Below are positions 44,592 to 58,315 of a stretch of 64,000 nucleotides of DNA, piece by piece. The notes under the pieces were generated by a model. It had not been told where the DNA came from, did not search any database, and was given only the letters and a program-made list of their open reading frames with translations. A program made the translations under genes and the position numbers. Each line of letters begins with the position of its first letter. Position 1 is the stretch's first letter. Source of the stretch: Phocoenobacter uteri. Lineage in GTDB: Bacteria > Pseudomonadota > Gammaproteobacteria > Enterobacterales > Pasteurellaceae. The stretch is taken from positions 1,736,001 through 1,800,000 of the forward strand of contig NZ_UGTA01000001.1 in assembly GCF_900454895.1 (NCBI RefSeq), in the 5' to 3' direction.

Positions 44592-44686
44592 TGTAGTGTC
44601 AGAGTATGCTTTGACGAATGTAGAATGATTCACAATTTTTGAATTTAGTTAATATAAAAAAGGACAAGGCATACCTTGTCCCTACA
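44592..44686. repeat. Possible REP-like doublet
   Basis: A 95-bp stretch starting TGTAGTGTCAGAGTATGCTTT and ending GGCATACCTTGTCCCTACA, shown here in part. Two hairpins are visible: GTCAGAG / CTTTGAC (one mismatch) and GGACAAGG / CCTTGTCC. Ends and length match the elements at 5134 and 39039, but the interior differs. The remaining bases to 44829 hold only a 20-codon minus-strand frame starting at 44780 and a ribosome site for tehB. Confidence 0.5.
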
Positions 44687-44829
44687 ATGTTTTATCTATC
44701 TTAGTGTTAATAATATTATTTAATTAAATATTTCTCCGCCAGATACCCGACCAAAATAGTTGGGTTTTTTAGTGCGTTTCATATACAATATCCTCATAAA
44801 TTTTTATTTTTATAAGAGAGAAAACGACT

Positions 44830-45687
44830 ATGCAAGATTTAATCTGCTATAAAATAATGCCTGTTTGGAATAAAGATTCATTGCCAAAAATGTTTCAAGA
44901 ACAACATAACACTAAAGAAGGCACTTGGGCAAAATTAACCGTTTTAAAGGGCGAATTAAAGTTTTATGAACTAACGGAAAATGGTGAGGAAGTAAAATCA
45001 GTAATTTTATCCCCTGAAAATCAAGCAGATTTTGTACCGCCACAACAATGGCATAAAGTAGAAGCGGTTTCTGATGATTTAGAATGCCAGTTAGCTTTTT
45101 ATTGCAAAACTGAGGATTTTTATGCAAAGAAATATAGTTTAACCAAAACCCATTCCGAAGTGCTAAATGCTGTTAATTTTGTGCCAAAAGGTAAGGTCTT
45201 GGATTTAGGCTGTGGACGTGGGCGTAATTCACTATATTTGAATTTACTTGGTTTTGATGTCACTTCTGTTGATCAAAATGTGGAAAGTATCAACTTTTTA
45301 CATCGCATTATTGAACAAGAAAATTTATCTTTAAAAACAGATGTTTATGATATCAATCAAGCCTCATTAACTGATAATTACGACTTTATTGTTTCAACTG
45401 TTGTGATGATGTTTTTACAACCTGATCGCATTCCTGCTATTATCCAAAATATGCAACAACAAACCAATCTCAATGGTTATAATTTAATTGTGTGTGCAAT
45501 GAATACGGAAAATTATCCTTGCACTTTCTTTCCTTTTGCGTTTAAAGAAGGCGAATTGAAAGCCTATTATCAAGATTGGGAATTAGTTAAATATAATGAA
45601 AATGTGGGGCAATTACACCGTGTTGATGAAAATGGCAACCGTATTTCCTTACAATTCGCGACGATGCTAGCCAAAAAAGTGAAATAA
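44830..45687 (+). CDS. tehB: SAM-dependent methyltransferase TehB with DUF1971 domain
   Basis: 285 residues. Residues 1 to about 85 are a DUF1971 cupin-like domain (LICYKIMPVWNKDSLPKMF...PPQQWHKVEA). The rest is a Rossmann methyltransferase with VLDLGCGRGRNSLYL near residue 122. The fused form is that of H. influenzae TehB (286 residues), linked to tellurite and oxidant resistance. AGAGAG precedes the ATG. No tehA neighbour. It ends in a strong uptake-signal terminator. Confidence 0.92.
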   Translation: MQDLICYKIMPVWNKDSLPKMFQEQHNTKEGTWAKLTVLKGELKFYELTENGEEVKSVILSPENQADFVPPQQWHKVEAVSDDLECQLAFYCKTEDFYAKKYSLTKTHSEVLNAVNFVPKGKVLDLGCGRGRNSLYLNLLGFDVTSVDQNVESINFLHRIIEQENLSLKTDVYDINQASLTDNYDFIVSTVVMMFLQPDRIPAIIQNMQQQTNLNGYNLIVCAMNTENYPCTFFPFAFKEGELKAYYQDWELVKYNENVGQLHRVDENGNRISLQFATMLAKKVK

Positions 45688-45695
45688 CATTCAAC

Positions 45696-45755
45696 AACAA
45701 GCGGTTATATTTGATCGATTTTTTGCAAATTTTTGATCAAATATAACCGCTTGTT
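45696..45755. terminator. 21-bp inverted uptake-signal terminator, tehB/DUF711
   Basis: Perfect 21-base arms, 45696-45716 and 45735-45755, each containing ACAAGCGGT or its complement, with an 18-base loop and T run. It sits between convergent genes. It serves both as a double uptake signal and as a bidirectional terminator. Confidence 0.92.
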
Positions 45756-45765
45756 TTTTATCATT

Positions 45766-46989
45766 TTATGGAATGGCTAAAATTCTACTGTTACACAAAT
45801 CATCACTTTCAAATGCCGTCATCTCACCTGCTTTTGCATTTGGAATAGGGAAAACGCGTACCGTCAGAGGCTTATTCAAACGAAATGCCATTGTGCCAGT
45901 ATCTCGCATTAGTGCGGAGAGTTGCTCAACGGTTGCATTACCTGAAACAGGCACGGTATCCAAACCAATGCCACAAACCGCACTGTATGTCAGCAATGCT
46001 CGGATATCAAACTGATCTAATTGAGAGCCTTTGGCTAGCCCTGTATCTTCGGTTAAAGCCAACATTAGCCCTGAAAATCCAACTAATGGCACGTTTTTAA
46101 TAGATTTGAATACTCTTGTAAGTAATGCCGACGCCTCTACGGTTCCCGCTGCCCCGAAATAAGGGACATTTAAGCATTCATAAACCGTTGCCATTGATGA
46201 GCAGTTTTTAGATGGAGCAGCGGAACTATCTATTCCTGCAAATTCAAAATTACCCGATAAAGTAACCGAATTGACGGCATTTAATACTTGATCAATATGA
46301 TATTGCAAGGCTTCGGAAAGCTGAATATAGGCATCATTAAAGAAACTATTGTGATCACTTTTTGGAATATTTTCTAACACCGCCACTAATAAATCAGGTG
46401 TTTCAAAACCAACCACAAAGCTATTCGGCAAGTTGCTTGAATGATAGCTCGCAGGGAAATAAGGAATGAAAGGTTTGCAATTAAAATTCACTGTAAAATT
46501 AAAATTACCTTCGCCACGTTCTGTTGTTTCAGCAATCATTTTAACCGCTTGGGCGGATTGCTCGATCAAGCGATTATCCAACACACCATTTTCATCTAAC
46601 GGCACATTCACGCAAGCATTGCACAAATCGCCATAGTCTTGAATCAGTGCCGGTAATAACTGAATTTCTTGCTCGGTTTTTGCCTCACCAATCGCAAAAC
46701 GAATACGCAATCCACTGTCATTTAACTGATTGAGTAACTGTTTCAGATAACCTAAATCTGCTTTGGCATTTTCAATACTCGTGGTATCTAAATATTCTCC
46801 AAAGGCATTGGTGACGATACGAATAGTTTGAATTTCATAGCCTGCATTTTGAATGGTTGGAATCAGCAGATCAAATTCTTGTTTGGCTTGTTGTAACGCT
46901 TGTTGCCATTGGTTTTTGTCTTTGGTTAATGAGAGAAATAGCGTAATGGTTCGCACTCGGCAAAGGGATTTATCTTTATAATTCATCAT
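45766..46989 (-). CDS. DUF711 family protein (UPF0210-like)
   Basis: About 407 residues. Either of two adjacent Met codons (46989 or 46986) follows an AGGAGC site; 46986 has the better spacing. A family motif region is FAGIDSSAAPSKNCSSMATVYE, cut here for length near residue 260, followed by GFSGLMLALTEDTGLAKGS. It resembles pyruvate formate-lyase-like DUF711 proteins of unknown activity. It starts about 18 bases after the nadV stop on the same strand, so the two form an operon, which hints at a role near NAD metabolism. Confidence 0.8.
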   Translation of the reverse strand: MMNYKDKSLCRVRTITLFLSLTKDKNQWQQALQQAKQEFDLLIPTIQNAGYEIQTIRIVTNAFGEYLDTTSIENAKADLGYLKQLLNQLNDSGLRIRFAIGEAKTEQEIQLLPALIQDYGDLCNACVNVPLDENGVLDNRLIEQSAQAVKMIAETTERGEGNFNFTVNFNCKPFIPYFPASYHSSNLPNSFVVGFETPDLLVAVLENIPKSDHNSFFNDAYIQLSEALQYHIDQVLNAVNSVTLSGNFEFAGIDSSAAPSKNCSSMATVYECLNVPYFGAAGTVEASALLTRVFKSIKNVPLVGFSGLMLALTEDTGLAKGSQLDQFDIRALLTYSAVCGIGLDTVPVSGNATVEQLSALMRDTGTMAFRLNKPLTVRVFPIPNAKAGEMTAFESDDLCNSRILAIP

Positions 46990-47007
46990 CAGCTCCTGTA
47001 TCAAAAA

Positions 47008-48405
47008 TTAAAGTGTCGCACTGGTGCGATTTCTAATTGTTGTAAATTCTTCCTCAATCAAGAGCTTACCATTTAGATAAACCGCTTGCAGTAAATTTTG
47101 TTGTGCGTCTAGCAAGGTTTCTTCACGAATAGTTTTAAATTGATTATCCTGTTTGATCAGTGCCAAACGCCCTTTTTTAGAACGCTTGCTATGAGCGGTG
47201 ATCGGATCTTTATACACATCTCGCCACTCGCCTGCCACTTGAATTGCAGAGGTTTTCATTACCCAGCTCATCACATCACGATTGACTTTTTGCAACAATC
47301 CGCCCCCCATTCCAAAGGTAATATTTTCAGCGCTAAATCCCATTGCCATTATTTCATCAAGAATTTCTTTTAAAGAATCCTGATCGATACCGTCTCCTTG
47401 AATCACACGAATACAATCAGGCAACACTTTGTAGCCCTTGCTATTCAAGGTTGAACCGAATTTTTGTTCTAAAATTTCAAGGGTTTTGCACACCACTTCG
47501 GTCGGCTTACCACTATCAGGACGAACCACTAAGGTTCCCCCCATTTTGATAATTTGCTCTTTAAACTGACTGCCCCACACTTCGCTGACTACGTCCCACA
47601 AATTATAGCTGTCGGATACCACCGCAAAGATTTTTCCTTCACCACCAAATTGGTTGAGCATATTTTGATAAGCGGCAATCTCGCCTTCACGCCCCCAACT
47701 GGTGATCGTGCTATGCTCTGCCGCAGGAATAGAAAATGCGGGCATTTCCGTTGCGTTATACCAACGACGAGCGGCGAGCAATGCACTCACGCTATCCGTG
47801 CCACTAAAATTAACTAAATGGGCTAATCCACCGAGTGCGACAGTTTCCAAACTACTCGCCCCTCTCGCCCCAAAATCGTGTAATTTAAAAGGCAAACTCG
47901 CTAAATTATCCGCTGATTTTTCTAGGGCTTGTTTGATGATTTTTTTGCAATAATAAGAGATACTCGCAACCGTGCTTGGATACCAAATCGCACGCAATAA
48001 TGCCGTTTCTAAGTAGCTTGGTAACCAATAAAATTCAGGATCAGTATTGATAATCTGACATACCACATTACTTGCTGGAATAATACTTCCTTCTGGTATC
48101 GCCTCAATTTTTATCGGTAAATAACCTTGATATTTTTCAACGATTTTTAACCAGCCCTGCTTATTAAAAGGCTCGCCGTGAGCCGTAAAAACAATTTCCG
48201 CCTCTTCAATATCTTGTAACGTAACAGGTTTACTCAAATACTCTTTAATAAAGGCTTGTAGCCCAAAAAAGACTACATCAAAATCACTTTTACGGGATTC
48301 AATATAGCTAGACACATATTCACTTTGTGGCGGATATTGCACCCAATGGGACGCTTTGTAACTGTCGGTATTTAAGATAAGGTTATTTAGATTTGATGTG
48401 TACAT
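47008..48405 (-). CDS. nadV: Nicotinamide phosphoribosyltransferase
   Basis: 465 residues. It forms NMN from nicotinamide and PRPP, the salvage step that makes some Pasteurellaceae independent of V factor. Family segments are NTDSYKASHWVQYPP at the start, FKLHDFGARGASSLETVALGG, HSTITSWGREGE and VVRPDSGKPTEVV. Those in the middle carry the conserved His and Asp of NAMPT. In Haemophilus ducreyi nadV is plasmid-borne; here it lies among ordinary chromosomal genes, without mobile elements beside it. Confidence 0.94.
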   Translation of the reverse strand: MYTSNLNNLILNTDSYKASHWVQYPPQSEYVSSYIESRKSDFDVVFFGLQAFIKEYLSKPVTLQDIEEAEIVFTAHGEPFNKQGWLKIVEKYQGYLPIKIEAIPEGSIIPASNVVCQIINTDPEFYWLPSYLETALLRAIWYPSTVASISYYCKKIIKQALEKSADNLASLPFKLHDFGARGASSLETVALGGLAHLVNFSGTDSVSALLAARRWYNATEMPAFSIPAAEHSTITSWGREGEIAAYQNMLNQFGGEGKIFAVVSDSYNLWDVVSEVWGSQFKEQIIKMGGTLVVRPDSGKPTEVVCKTLEILEQKFGSTLNSKGYKVLPDCIRVIQGDGIDQDSLKEILDEIMAMGFSAENITFGMGGGLLQKVNRDVMSWVMKTSAIQVAGEWRDVYKDPITAHSKRSKKGRLALIKQDNQFKTIREETLLDAQQNLLQAVYLNGKLLIEEEFTTIRNRTSATL

Positions 48406-48500
48406 TTTTTATTTCTCATTAAAGAATAGAAAAGATAGCGCATATTGTTGCATATACTTTACTAAATTGGAATAAAAAATGTGGTTTTACCGAGAAAATG

Positions 48501-48539
48501 ATATAAAAAAAGAATCCTCCGAATCATTCGAAGAATTCT
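48501..48539 (-). terminator. Terminator after asnB
   Basis: On the minus strand AGAATTCTTCGAA pairs with TTCGGAGGATTCT through two G-T pairs, followed by a run of T residues. Confidence 0.75.
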
Positions 48540-48581
48540 ATCATTTTATTTATTTGTAATTTTTAATAAAAATATGACCGC

Positions 48582-50165
48582 TTACTTACCACTGTCACCA
48601 TAGTTTTTCAGTACACGAGCAGAAGGATCATCAACATTACAACCTTCCCACTCTTTGTTTGGCATCCAGAAATCTTTGATCCACTCGGCTTGACCTGGAT
48701 AGAATTTTTCAAAAATATCACGGTAAAGCAAGCTTTCTTTGGTAAATGGTGTGCCGTGTAAATAGGTTTCTTTCGCTTTTGCTAAGTCTTCATCTGAATA
48801 TTTACTTTCAGCAAAATCTTTAAGATGATCAACCATTGAGTGACCAACTGCGTCAGAAAATGCCGCTTTTTCACGGTATAAAATGCTATCTGGTAAATAA
48901 TCCAAACCTTCAAATGCACGACGCAATAAGTATTTACCTTTGCCGTATTTATTCATTTTACGCTCAGGATTGATACTCATCGCATAATCCACAAAATCAA
49001 TATCGCTAAATGGTACACGAGCTTCAATTGAGTTTGCTGATAAACAGCGGTCTGCACGTAATACATCATACATATATAATTCGCGGATACGTTTTTGTGA
49101 TTCTTTTTGGAATTCTGCTGGCGTTGGGGCAAAGTCGGTATATTTATAACCAAAAATTTCATCACTTACTTCACCCGTTAAAAGCACTTTAAGATCGGTG
49201 TTTTCACGGATATATTTACAAATTAAGTACATGCCCATACTTGCACGAACAGTGGTAATATCCCACGTTTCTAAGTGCCAAATAACGGTTTCTAATGCTT
49301 CCAAAATATCTTCTTTGGTCATAATCACTTCGGTGTGCTCACAACCTAAATAATCTGCCACTTCTTTGGCATATTTTAAATCAATCGGATCGGTATCCAT
49401 TCCCACTGCGAACGTACGAATTGGTTTATCTAAATGTTTTTGTGCAATCGCACACACTAATGATGAATCTAAACCACCACTTAATAAGAAGCCTAATGGT
49501 GCATCCGCGTGCAAGCGTTTGATCACGGCTGCTTCTAATTTTTCTTTTAAGTTTTTGGCAATTGTTTCTACGTCTTGATCGATAATCACTTTTGGATCGG
49601 CAATATCGTTATAACAAACAAATTTGCCCGCTTTATAGTAATGCCCAGGTGGGAATGGCGTCACATCACGGCAAAATGAGATTAAGCCTTTTGCTTCTGA
49701 TGCAAAGGCAATCGCACCCGTTTCTTTGTCGTAGCCATAAAATAATGGACGGATTCCCATTGGATCACGCCCAGCCATAACTTCGCCTGTTTTGCGATCA
49801 AACATTACAAGTGCAAATTCAGCGTCAAGCATTTTCATCATGACATCAATGCCAACGTGTTCGTAAAGCGGGATTAACACTTCGCAATCACTGTGTGAAT
49901 GGAAATTATAGGTATCTTTTAAAATCTCGGTCAAATATTCAAAATTATAGATTTCACCATTACACATCAATTTTACATCGTTATGTACAAAAGGCTGGTT
50001 TCCATTATTCGTCATATCCATAATAGATAAACGATGAAATCCCCAAATCCCGCCGTCATCCGCTGTAATACTTTGATGATCCGGTCCGCGATGGAAGGTT
50101 GAATCATAACTTTTCTTAAATGTTTCGCTCATCTCTTTTGCAGATGAGAATACAAAACCGCACAT
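48582..50165 (-). CDS. asnB: Asparagine synthase B, glutamine-hydrolysing
   Basis: 527 residues, somewhat shorter than E. coli AsnB (554). Cys2 in MCGFVFSSA is the glutaminase nucleophile, followed by FHRGPDHQS, CNGEIYNFEY and the synthetase P-loop LLSGGLDSSLVCAIA. It makes asparagine from aspartate, ATP and glutamine. CGGAG precedes the ATG. It has its own terminator. Confidence 0.95.
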   Translation of the reverse strand: MCGFVFSSAKEMSETFKKSYDSTFHRGPDHQSITADDGGIWGFHRLSIMDMTNNGNQPFVHNDVKLMCNGEIYNFEYLTEILKDTYNFHSHSDCEVLIPLYEHVGIDVMMKMLDAEFALVMFDRKTGEVMAGRDPMGIRPLFYGYDKETGAIAFASEAKGLISFCRDVTPFPPGHYYKAGKFVCYNDIADPKVIIDQDVETIAKNLKEKLEAAVIKRLHADAPLGFLLSGGLDSSLVCAIAQKHLDKPIRTFAVGMDTDPIDLKYAKEVADYLGCEHTEVIMTKEDILEALETVIWHLETWDITTVRASMGMYLICKYIRENTDLKVLLTGEVSDEIFGYKYTDFAPTPAEFQKESQKRIRELYMYDVLRADRCLSANSIEARVPFSDIDFVDYAMSINPERKMNKYGKGKYLLRRAFEGLDYLPDSILYREKAAFSDAVGHSMVDHLKDFAESKYSDEDLAKAKETYLHGTPFTKESLLYRDIFEKFYPGQAEWIKDFWMPNKEWEGCNVDDPSARVLKNYGDSGK

Positions 50166-50410
50166 ATTTGTCTCCGAGTTGATTATTCTTTAATAAATTA
50201 TCAACAATTTTAAATAAAAACAAACAAAATGCAAACTATTTTTAAACAAAAACAAAAAACCACACAACAAGCAGAATTTTATATAACAAAAATATTGTAA
50301 TATTAGATAATATTTATATTTATAGCTATTCGCTTAAATTATTTTGACTATCGTTAAAAAATGAAATTTCCGTTATAATCTGACAACTTTAAACTAAATA
50401 AGGAATAATT

Positions 50411-51268
50411 ATGCAAAATCCAAATGATGATGTGCTTTATGCACCCGTAGAATGGCAAGACCATAGTGAAGGTTATAGCGATATTTTATATCATAAATCA
50501 ACCGACGGTATCGCAAAAATCACCATTAACCGTCCAGAAGTACGTAACGCATTCCGCCCACAAACTGTAAAAGAGATGATTCAAGCCTTTGCTGACGCAC
50601 GTTTTGATGAAAAAGTGGGTGTGATTGTATTAACAGGTCAAGGTGAAAAAGCCTTCTGTTCAGGTGGTGATCAGAAAGTACGTGGCGATTACGGCGGTTA
50701 TAAAGATGATAGTGGTGTACATCACTTAAATGTGCTTGATTTCCAACGTGACATCCGTACTTGTCCAAAACCGGTGGTGGCAATGGTTGCCGGTTACTCT
50801 ATCGGTGGTGGACACGTATTACATATGATGTGTGATTTAACCATTGCTGCTGAAAATGCCATTTTCGGTCAAACAGGACCAAAAGTGGGTTCATTTGACG
50901 GTGGTTGGGGTGCAAGCTATATGGCGCGTATCGTGGGACAGAAAAAAGCTCGTGAAATTTGGTTCTTATGCCGTCAATACAACGCACAAGAGGCATTAGA
51001 GATGGGACTAGTAAATACTGTTGTGCCTTACAGTGAATTAGAAAAAGAAACTGTAAAATGGTGTCGTGAAATGTTACGTAACAGCCCAATCGCATTACGT
51101 TGCCTAAAAGCAGCATTAAATGCAGACTGTGATGGTCAATCCGGTTTACAAGAACTTGCAGGTAATGCCACAATGTTATTCTATATGACAGAAGAAGGGC
51201 AAGAAGGACGTAATGCCTTCAATGAAAAACGCCTGCCAGATTTCAATAAGTTTAAGCGTAATCCTTAA
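50411..51268 (+). CDS. menB: 1,4-dihydroxy-2-naphthoyl-CoA synthase
   Basis: 285 residues, the standard length. A crotonase-fold enzyme of menaquinone synthesis that closes the second ring of o-succinylbenzoyl-CoA. Oxyanion-hole segments are FCSGGDQKVRGDYGGY and AMVAGYSIGGGHVLH, then GQTGPKVGSFDGGWGASYMA. AAGGAA precedes the ATG. It stands alone, as other men genes are not nearby. Confidence 0.97.
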   Translation: MQNPNDDVLYAPVEWQDHSEGYSDILYHKSTDGIAKITINRPEVRNAFRPQTVKEMIQAFADARFDEKVGVIVLTGQGEKAFCSGGDQKVRGDYGGYKDDSGVHHLNVLDFQRDIRTCPKPVVAMVAGYSIGGGHVLHMMCDLTIAAENAIFGQTGPKVGSFDGGWGASYMARIVGQKKAREIWFLCRQYNAQEALEMGLVNTVVPYSELEKETVKWCREMLRNSPIALRCLKAALNADCDGQSGLQELAGNATMLFYMTEEGQEGRNAFNEKRLPDFNKFKRNP

Positions 51269-51291
51269 TATTATTAACATAGCGATTCTAT

Positions 51292-51315
51292 AAGGGTGTA
51301 TTACATTACACCCTT
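51292..51315 (+). terminator. Terminator after menB
   Basis: AAGGGTGTA / TACACCCTT with a six-base loop, followed by TATCGTTTCT. The T tail is weak. Confidence 0.6.
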
Positions 51316-51639
51316 TATCGTTTCTATTATACTTAGAATAGCAAACTGACGATTAAATTAAAAACAAGCCTCGCATCTCCTCTTATTATTATAAATAATA
51401 CAAGATTAAAACTATCAGAAAATATAATACAGCTTATATCTATGCAACATTAACAAAAAAGTAGCTTGTTACTCTCTAAATTCATCAAAAATATATGTAA
51501 ATATAGACATTCATCATTACACTTTACTAGGATAAATAGAAATATTCTAATTTTTGTGAAATTATGAAAAATATTTTATCAAATCAAATGAAAACTCACT
51601 AACTATATTTTAATATTTAATTGGGATTATAAGACGATA
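51316..51639. other. Intergenic region without recognised content
   Basis: 324 AT-rich bases between the menB terminator and the end of the rRNA operon. I see no coding frame with a ribosome site and no convincing terminator for the rRNA operon, although one should be here. Confidence 0.6.
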
Positions 51640-51715
51640 TGGCAGGGGCGGAGAGACTCGAACTCCCAGCATTCGGTTTTGGAGACCGACGCTCTACCAA
51701 TTGAACTACGCCCCT
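51640..51715 (-). tRNA. tRNA-Trp (CCA)
   Basis: A 76-nt cloverleaf starting AGGGGCG, anticodon CCA in loop CTCCAAA, CCA encoded. Last gene of the rRNA operon. Confidence 0.96.
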
Positions 51716-51724
51716 AAAAAGAAT

Positions 51725-51801
51725 TGGCGGAATGGACGGGATTCGAACCCGCGACCCCCTGCGTGACAGGCAGGTATTCTAACCAGCTGAACTACCACTC
51801 C
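51725..51801 (-). tRNA. tRNA-Asp (GTC)
   Basis: A 77-nt cloverleaf starting GGAGTGG, anticodon GTC in loop CTGTCAC, CCA encoded. The pair Asp-Trp at the operon end repeats the E. coli rrnC layout. Confidence 0.96.
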
Positions 51802-51814
51802 GCAAATATGGAAA

Positions 51815-51929
51815 CCTAATAGTGCCCTACTCTCACACAGGGAAACCCTGCACTACCATCGGCGTTACAGCATTTCACTTCTGAGTTCGGTATGGATTCA
51901 GGTGGGGCTACTGCACTATCGCTATTAGG
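51815..51929 (-). rRNA. 5S ribosomal RNA, distal copy
   Basis: 115 bases from CCTAATAGCGATAGTGCAGT to CACTATTAGG. The conserved CCGAACTCAGAAGTGAAA core is present. It differs from the proximal copy at both stem arms in a compensating way. Confidence 0.93.
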
Positions 51930-51983
51930 AAAATTTTTATTAAGTTAGTTTACTTAACTAAAAATAAACTAATTTAATAAAAC

Positions 51984-52098
51984 CCTGATGGTGTCCTACT
52001 CTCACATGGGGAAACCCCACACTACCATCGGCGTTACAACTTTTCACTTCTGAGTTCGGTATGGAGTCAGGTGGTTCCGTTGCACTATGGCCATCAGG
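51984..52098 (-). rRNA. 5S ribosomal RNA, proximal copy
   Basis: 115 bases from CCTGATGGCCATAGTGCAAC to ACACCATCAGG, with the same CCGAACTCAGAAGTGAAA core. It lies about 105 bases after 23S. Confidence 0.95.
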
Positions 52099-52202
52099 AA
52101 AATCTTTCAATATTCTTCTCTAATTTTCTTTATTCTTTAATTAAAAACAAGCTTCTACTTCTACTTTCTTTATTCGTCTTTCCAAAAACACTTGAGCGTT
52201 GT

Positions 52203-55106
<2,904 letters not shown>

Positions 55107-55333
55107 ATACAACCTCAAGTGCTTTCACACCTAAAGTTGTCATTAAACAACTCAAGTTCGTATGTTGCTTTTGTTCAACATACTATTTTTTAGTTTCTTA
55201 CTCAGACTTCATAAAGATTTAATATTCAATTCATCAATTTAAGTTAATAAATTAAACATCAAACTTGAAAGTCTTCAGTTTTCAGCTTGTTTCCAATTTT
55301 TTAAAGAACAATAAGATAACAAATATCTTTAAA

Positions 55334-55409
55334 TGGCGTCCCCAGGGGGATTCGAACCCCCGTTACCGCCGTGAAAGGGCGATGTCCTAGGCCTCTAGAC
55401 GATGGGGAC
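55334..55409 (-). tRNA. tRNA-Glu (TTC) in the 16S-23S spacer
   Basis: A 76-nt cloverleaf starting GTCCCCATCGTCTAGAGG, anticodon TTC, CCA encoded. The only tRNA in the roughly 390-base spacer. The 227 bases between it and 23S hold processing stem sequence only. Confidence 0.96.
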
Positions 55410-55496
55410 AACATTTAGAGATACTCTTATCTCTTTTATTGTCTCTTATTACTTCATCAAACAATCTGTGTGAACACTCGCTGTCGCTTATTCAGG

Positions 55497-57038
<1,542 letters not shown>

Positions 57039-57194
57039 AAAAGTTTAATCGCTCAATAAACTGACATAGAATTTTTATTAAATAAATTTTCAGTGACACT
57101 TATTAAGACTTTAATTTCAAAATATTTTTTAAATAAGTCAAATCAACAAGTGCCCACACAGATTGTCTGATAAATTGTTAAAGAGCAAAAAAAT

Positions 57195-57242
57195 CAACGA
57201 CGCACCTAGTAAACTTTCTTTCTTCACAACAGTGCGTCGTTG
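57195..57242 (-). other. Perfect 11-bp inverted repeat in the rRNA leader
   Basis: CAACGACGCAC (57195-57205) and GTGCGTCGTTG (57232-57242) face each other over 26 bases, directly after the predicted start near 57246, so the rRNA transcript would begin with a stable hairpin. Confidence 0.7.
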
Positions 57243-57252
57243 TGTGTGGCGT

Positions 57253-57280
57253 ATTATAGGGATTTTAAAAAACTACGCAA
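57253..57280 (-). promoter_or_regulatory. rRNA operon promoter
   Basis: Minus strand: -35 TTGCGT (57280-57275), 16-base spacer, -10 TATAAT (57258-57253), discriminator ACGCC. T-rich sequence upstream may act as an UP element. Only one promoter was recognised. Confidence 0.8.
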
Positions 57281-57356
57281 GCACTTTTTGCAAAAAAGTT
57301 TAAAAAAATTGAACAAGAGATTAAATTTAATTCAAAACGATGTTTTTTTGTAAAAA

Positions 57357-58142
57357 TTAGATAAAATCTAACCGCTTCAATCCATTTTTGATCATTATAT
57401 TTTCTTGGTCTTTTATGTTTTTTGTGACTTTGGTGCAGTAAGCAATGTTATCAAAAGAGGATTTTTCAGCTATTTTTTTTGTTTTTAATAAGAATTCCAC
57501 TCTATTTGCTATCGCTTTTCCTGAATCAATAAAGTTTTTTACCTGTGGGAGCAATTGTTGTAGCTCTTTTTTGACTACTGGAAAGTGGGTACAACCTAAA
57601 ATAACAGTATCTAATTTTGGATTAGATTGCCACGTTGCAATAATTTCTTGTAATTTTTCACTATCGACCGTATTTGTTTGCATTTTTTGTTCAGCCAATT
57701 CTACTAATGTAGTAGATCCTATTTTCTCGACAACACACTCTTTGGCATAGCTATCTATTAGCTCTTGAACATAACGACGATTCACTGTTCCTTTTGTTGC
57801 TAATAATCCTATTGTTTTCGTCTGTGAGATCTGTGCAGCAGGTTTTATAGCTGGAACTGTTCCTACTACTTCTATATCAAATTTTTTTCTTAATGTAGGC
57901 AATACAACAGTACTTGCGGTATTACAAGCGACAACGACAAGATCAAGCGGGTGTTTTTTTATAATTTTTTGCACAATATGTTCTGCTCTTGCTACAAGCT
58001 CGCTTTCCGATTTTTCTGAATAAGGAAAATAAGCATTATCAAAACAATATATATAGTAGGCATTTGGAATTTTCTTGCGGATTTCATCATAGATGGTTAA
58101 TCCTCCCATTCCTGAATCGTAAATAAGGATTGTTGGTTTCAT
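57357..58142 (-). CDS. murI: Glutamate racemase
   Basis: 261 residues. It supplies D-glutamate for peptidoglycan. The two catalytic cysteines are in VVACNTAST (about residue 74) and VILGCTHFP (about residue 184), and YDSGMGGLT opens the protein. It lies just upstream of the rRNA promoter region, on the same strand. Confidence 0.95.
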   Translation of the reverse strand: MKPTILIYDSGMGGLTIYDEIRKKIPNAYYIYCFDNAYFPYSEKSESELVARAEHIVQKIIKKHPLDLVVVACNTASTVVLPTLRKKFDIEVVGTVPAIKPAAQISQTKTIGLLATKGTVNRRYVQELIDSYAKECVVEKIGSTTLVELAEQKMQTNTVDSEKLQEIIATWQSNPKLDTVILGCTHFPVVKKELQQLLPQVKNFIDSGKAIANRVEFLLKTKKIAEKSSFDNIAYCTKVTKNIKDQENIMIKNGLKRLDFI

Positions 58143-58315
58143 TTTGTCAGTAATTGTATTTTAGTATCTGAGTAAACTAATTTTTGGATTCTACTCTCTT
58201 CTTTTTTGTCATTCAAATACAACACTATGATTTTTCTCTTAATCTAATAATTGATTGTTGATAAGCCTGTGGCATAATAAAGCAACATTTTAAACAGTAA
58301 CAAAAAGAGAAAAAT

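Noticed and set aside
45766..48405. Recent transfer of nadV on a mobile element
   Set aside because: No insertion sequence, direct repeats or base composition shift is visible at the borders.
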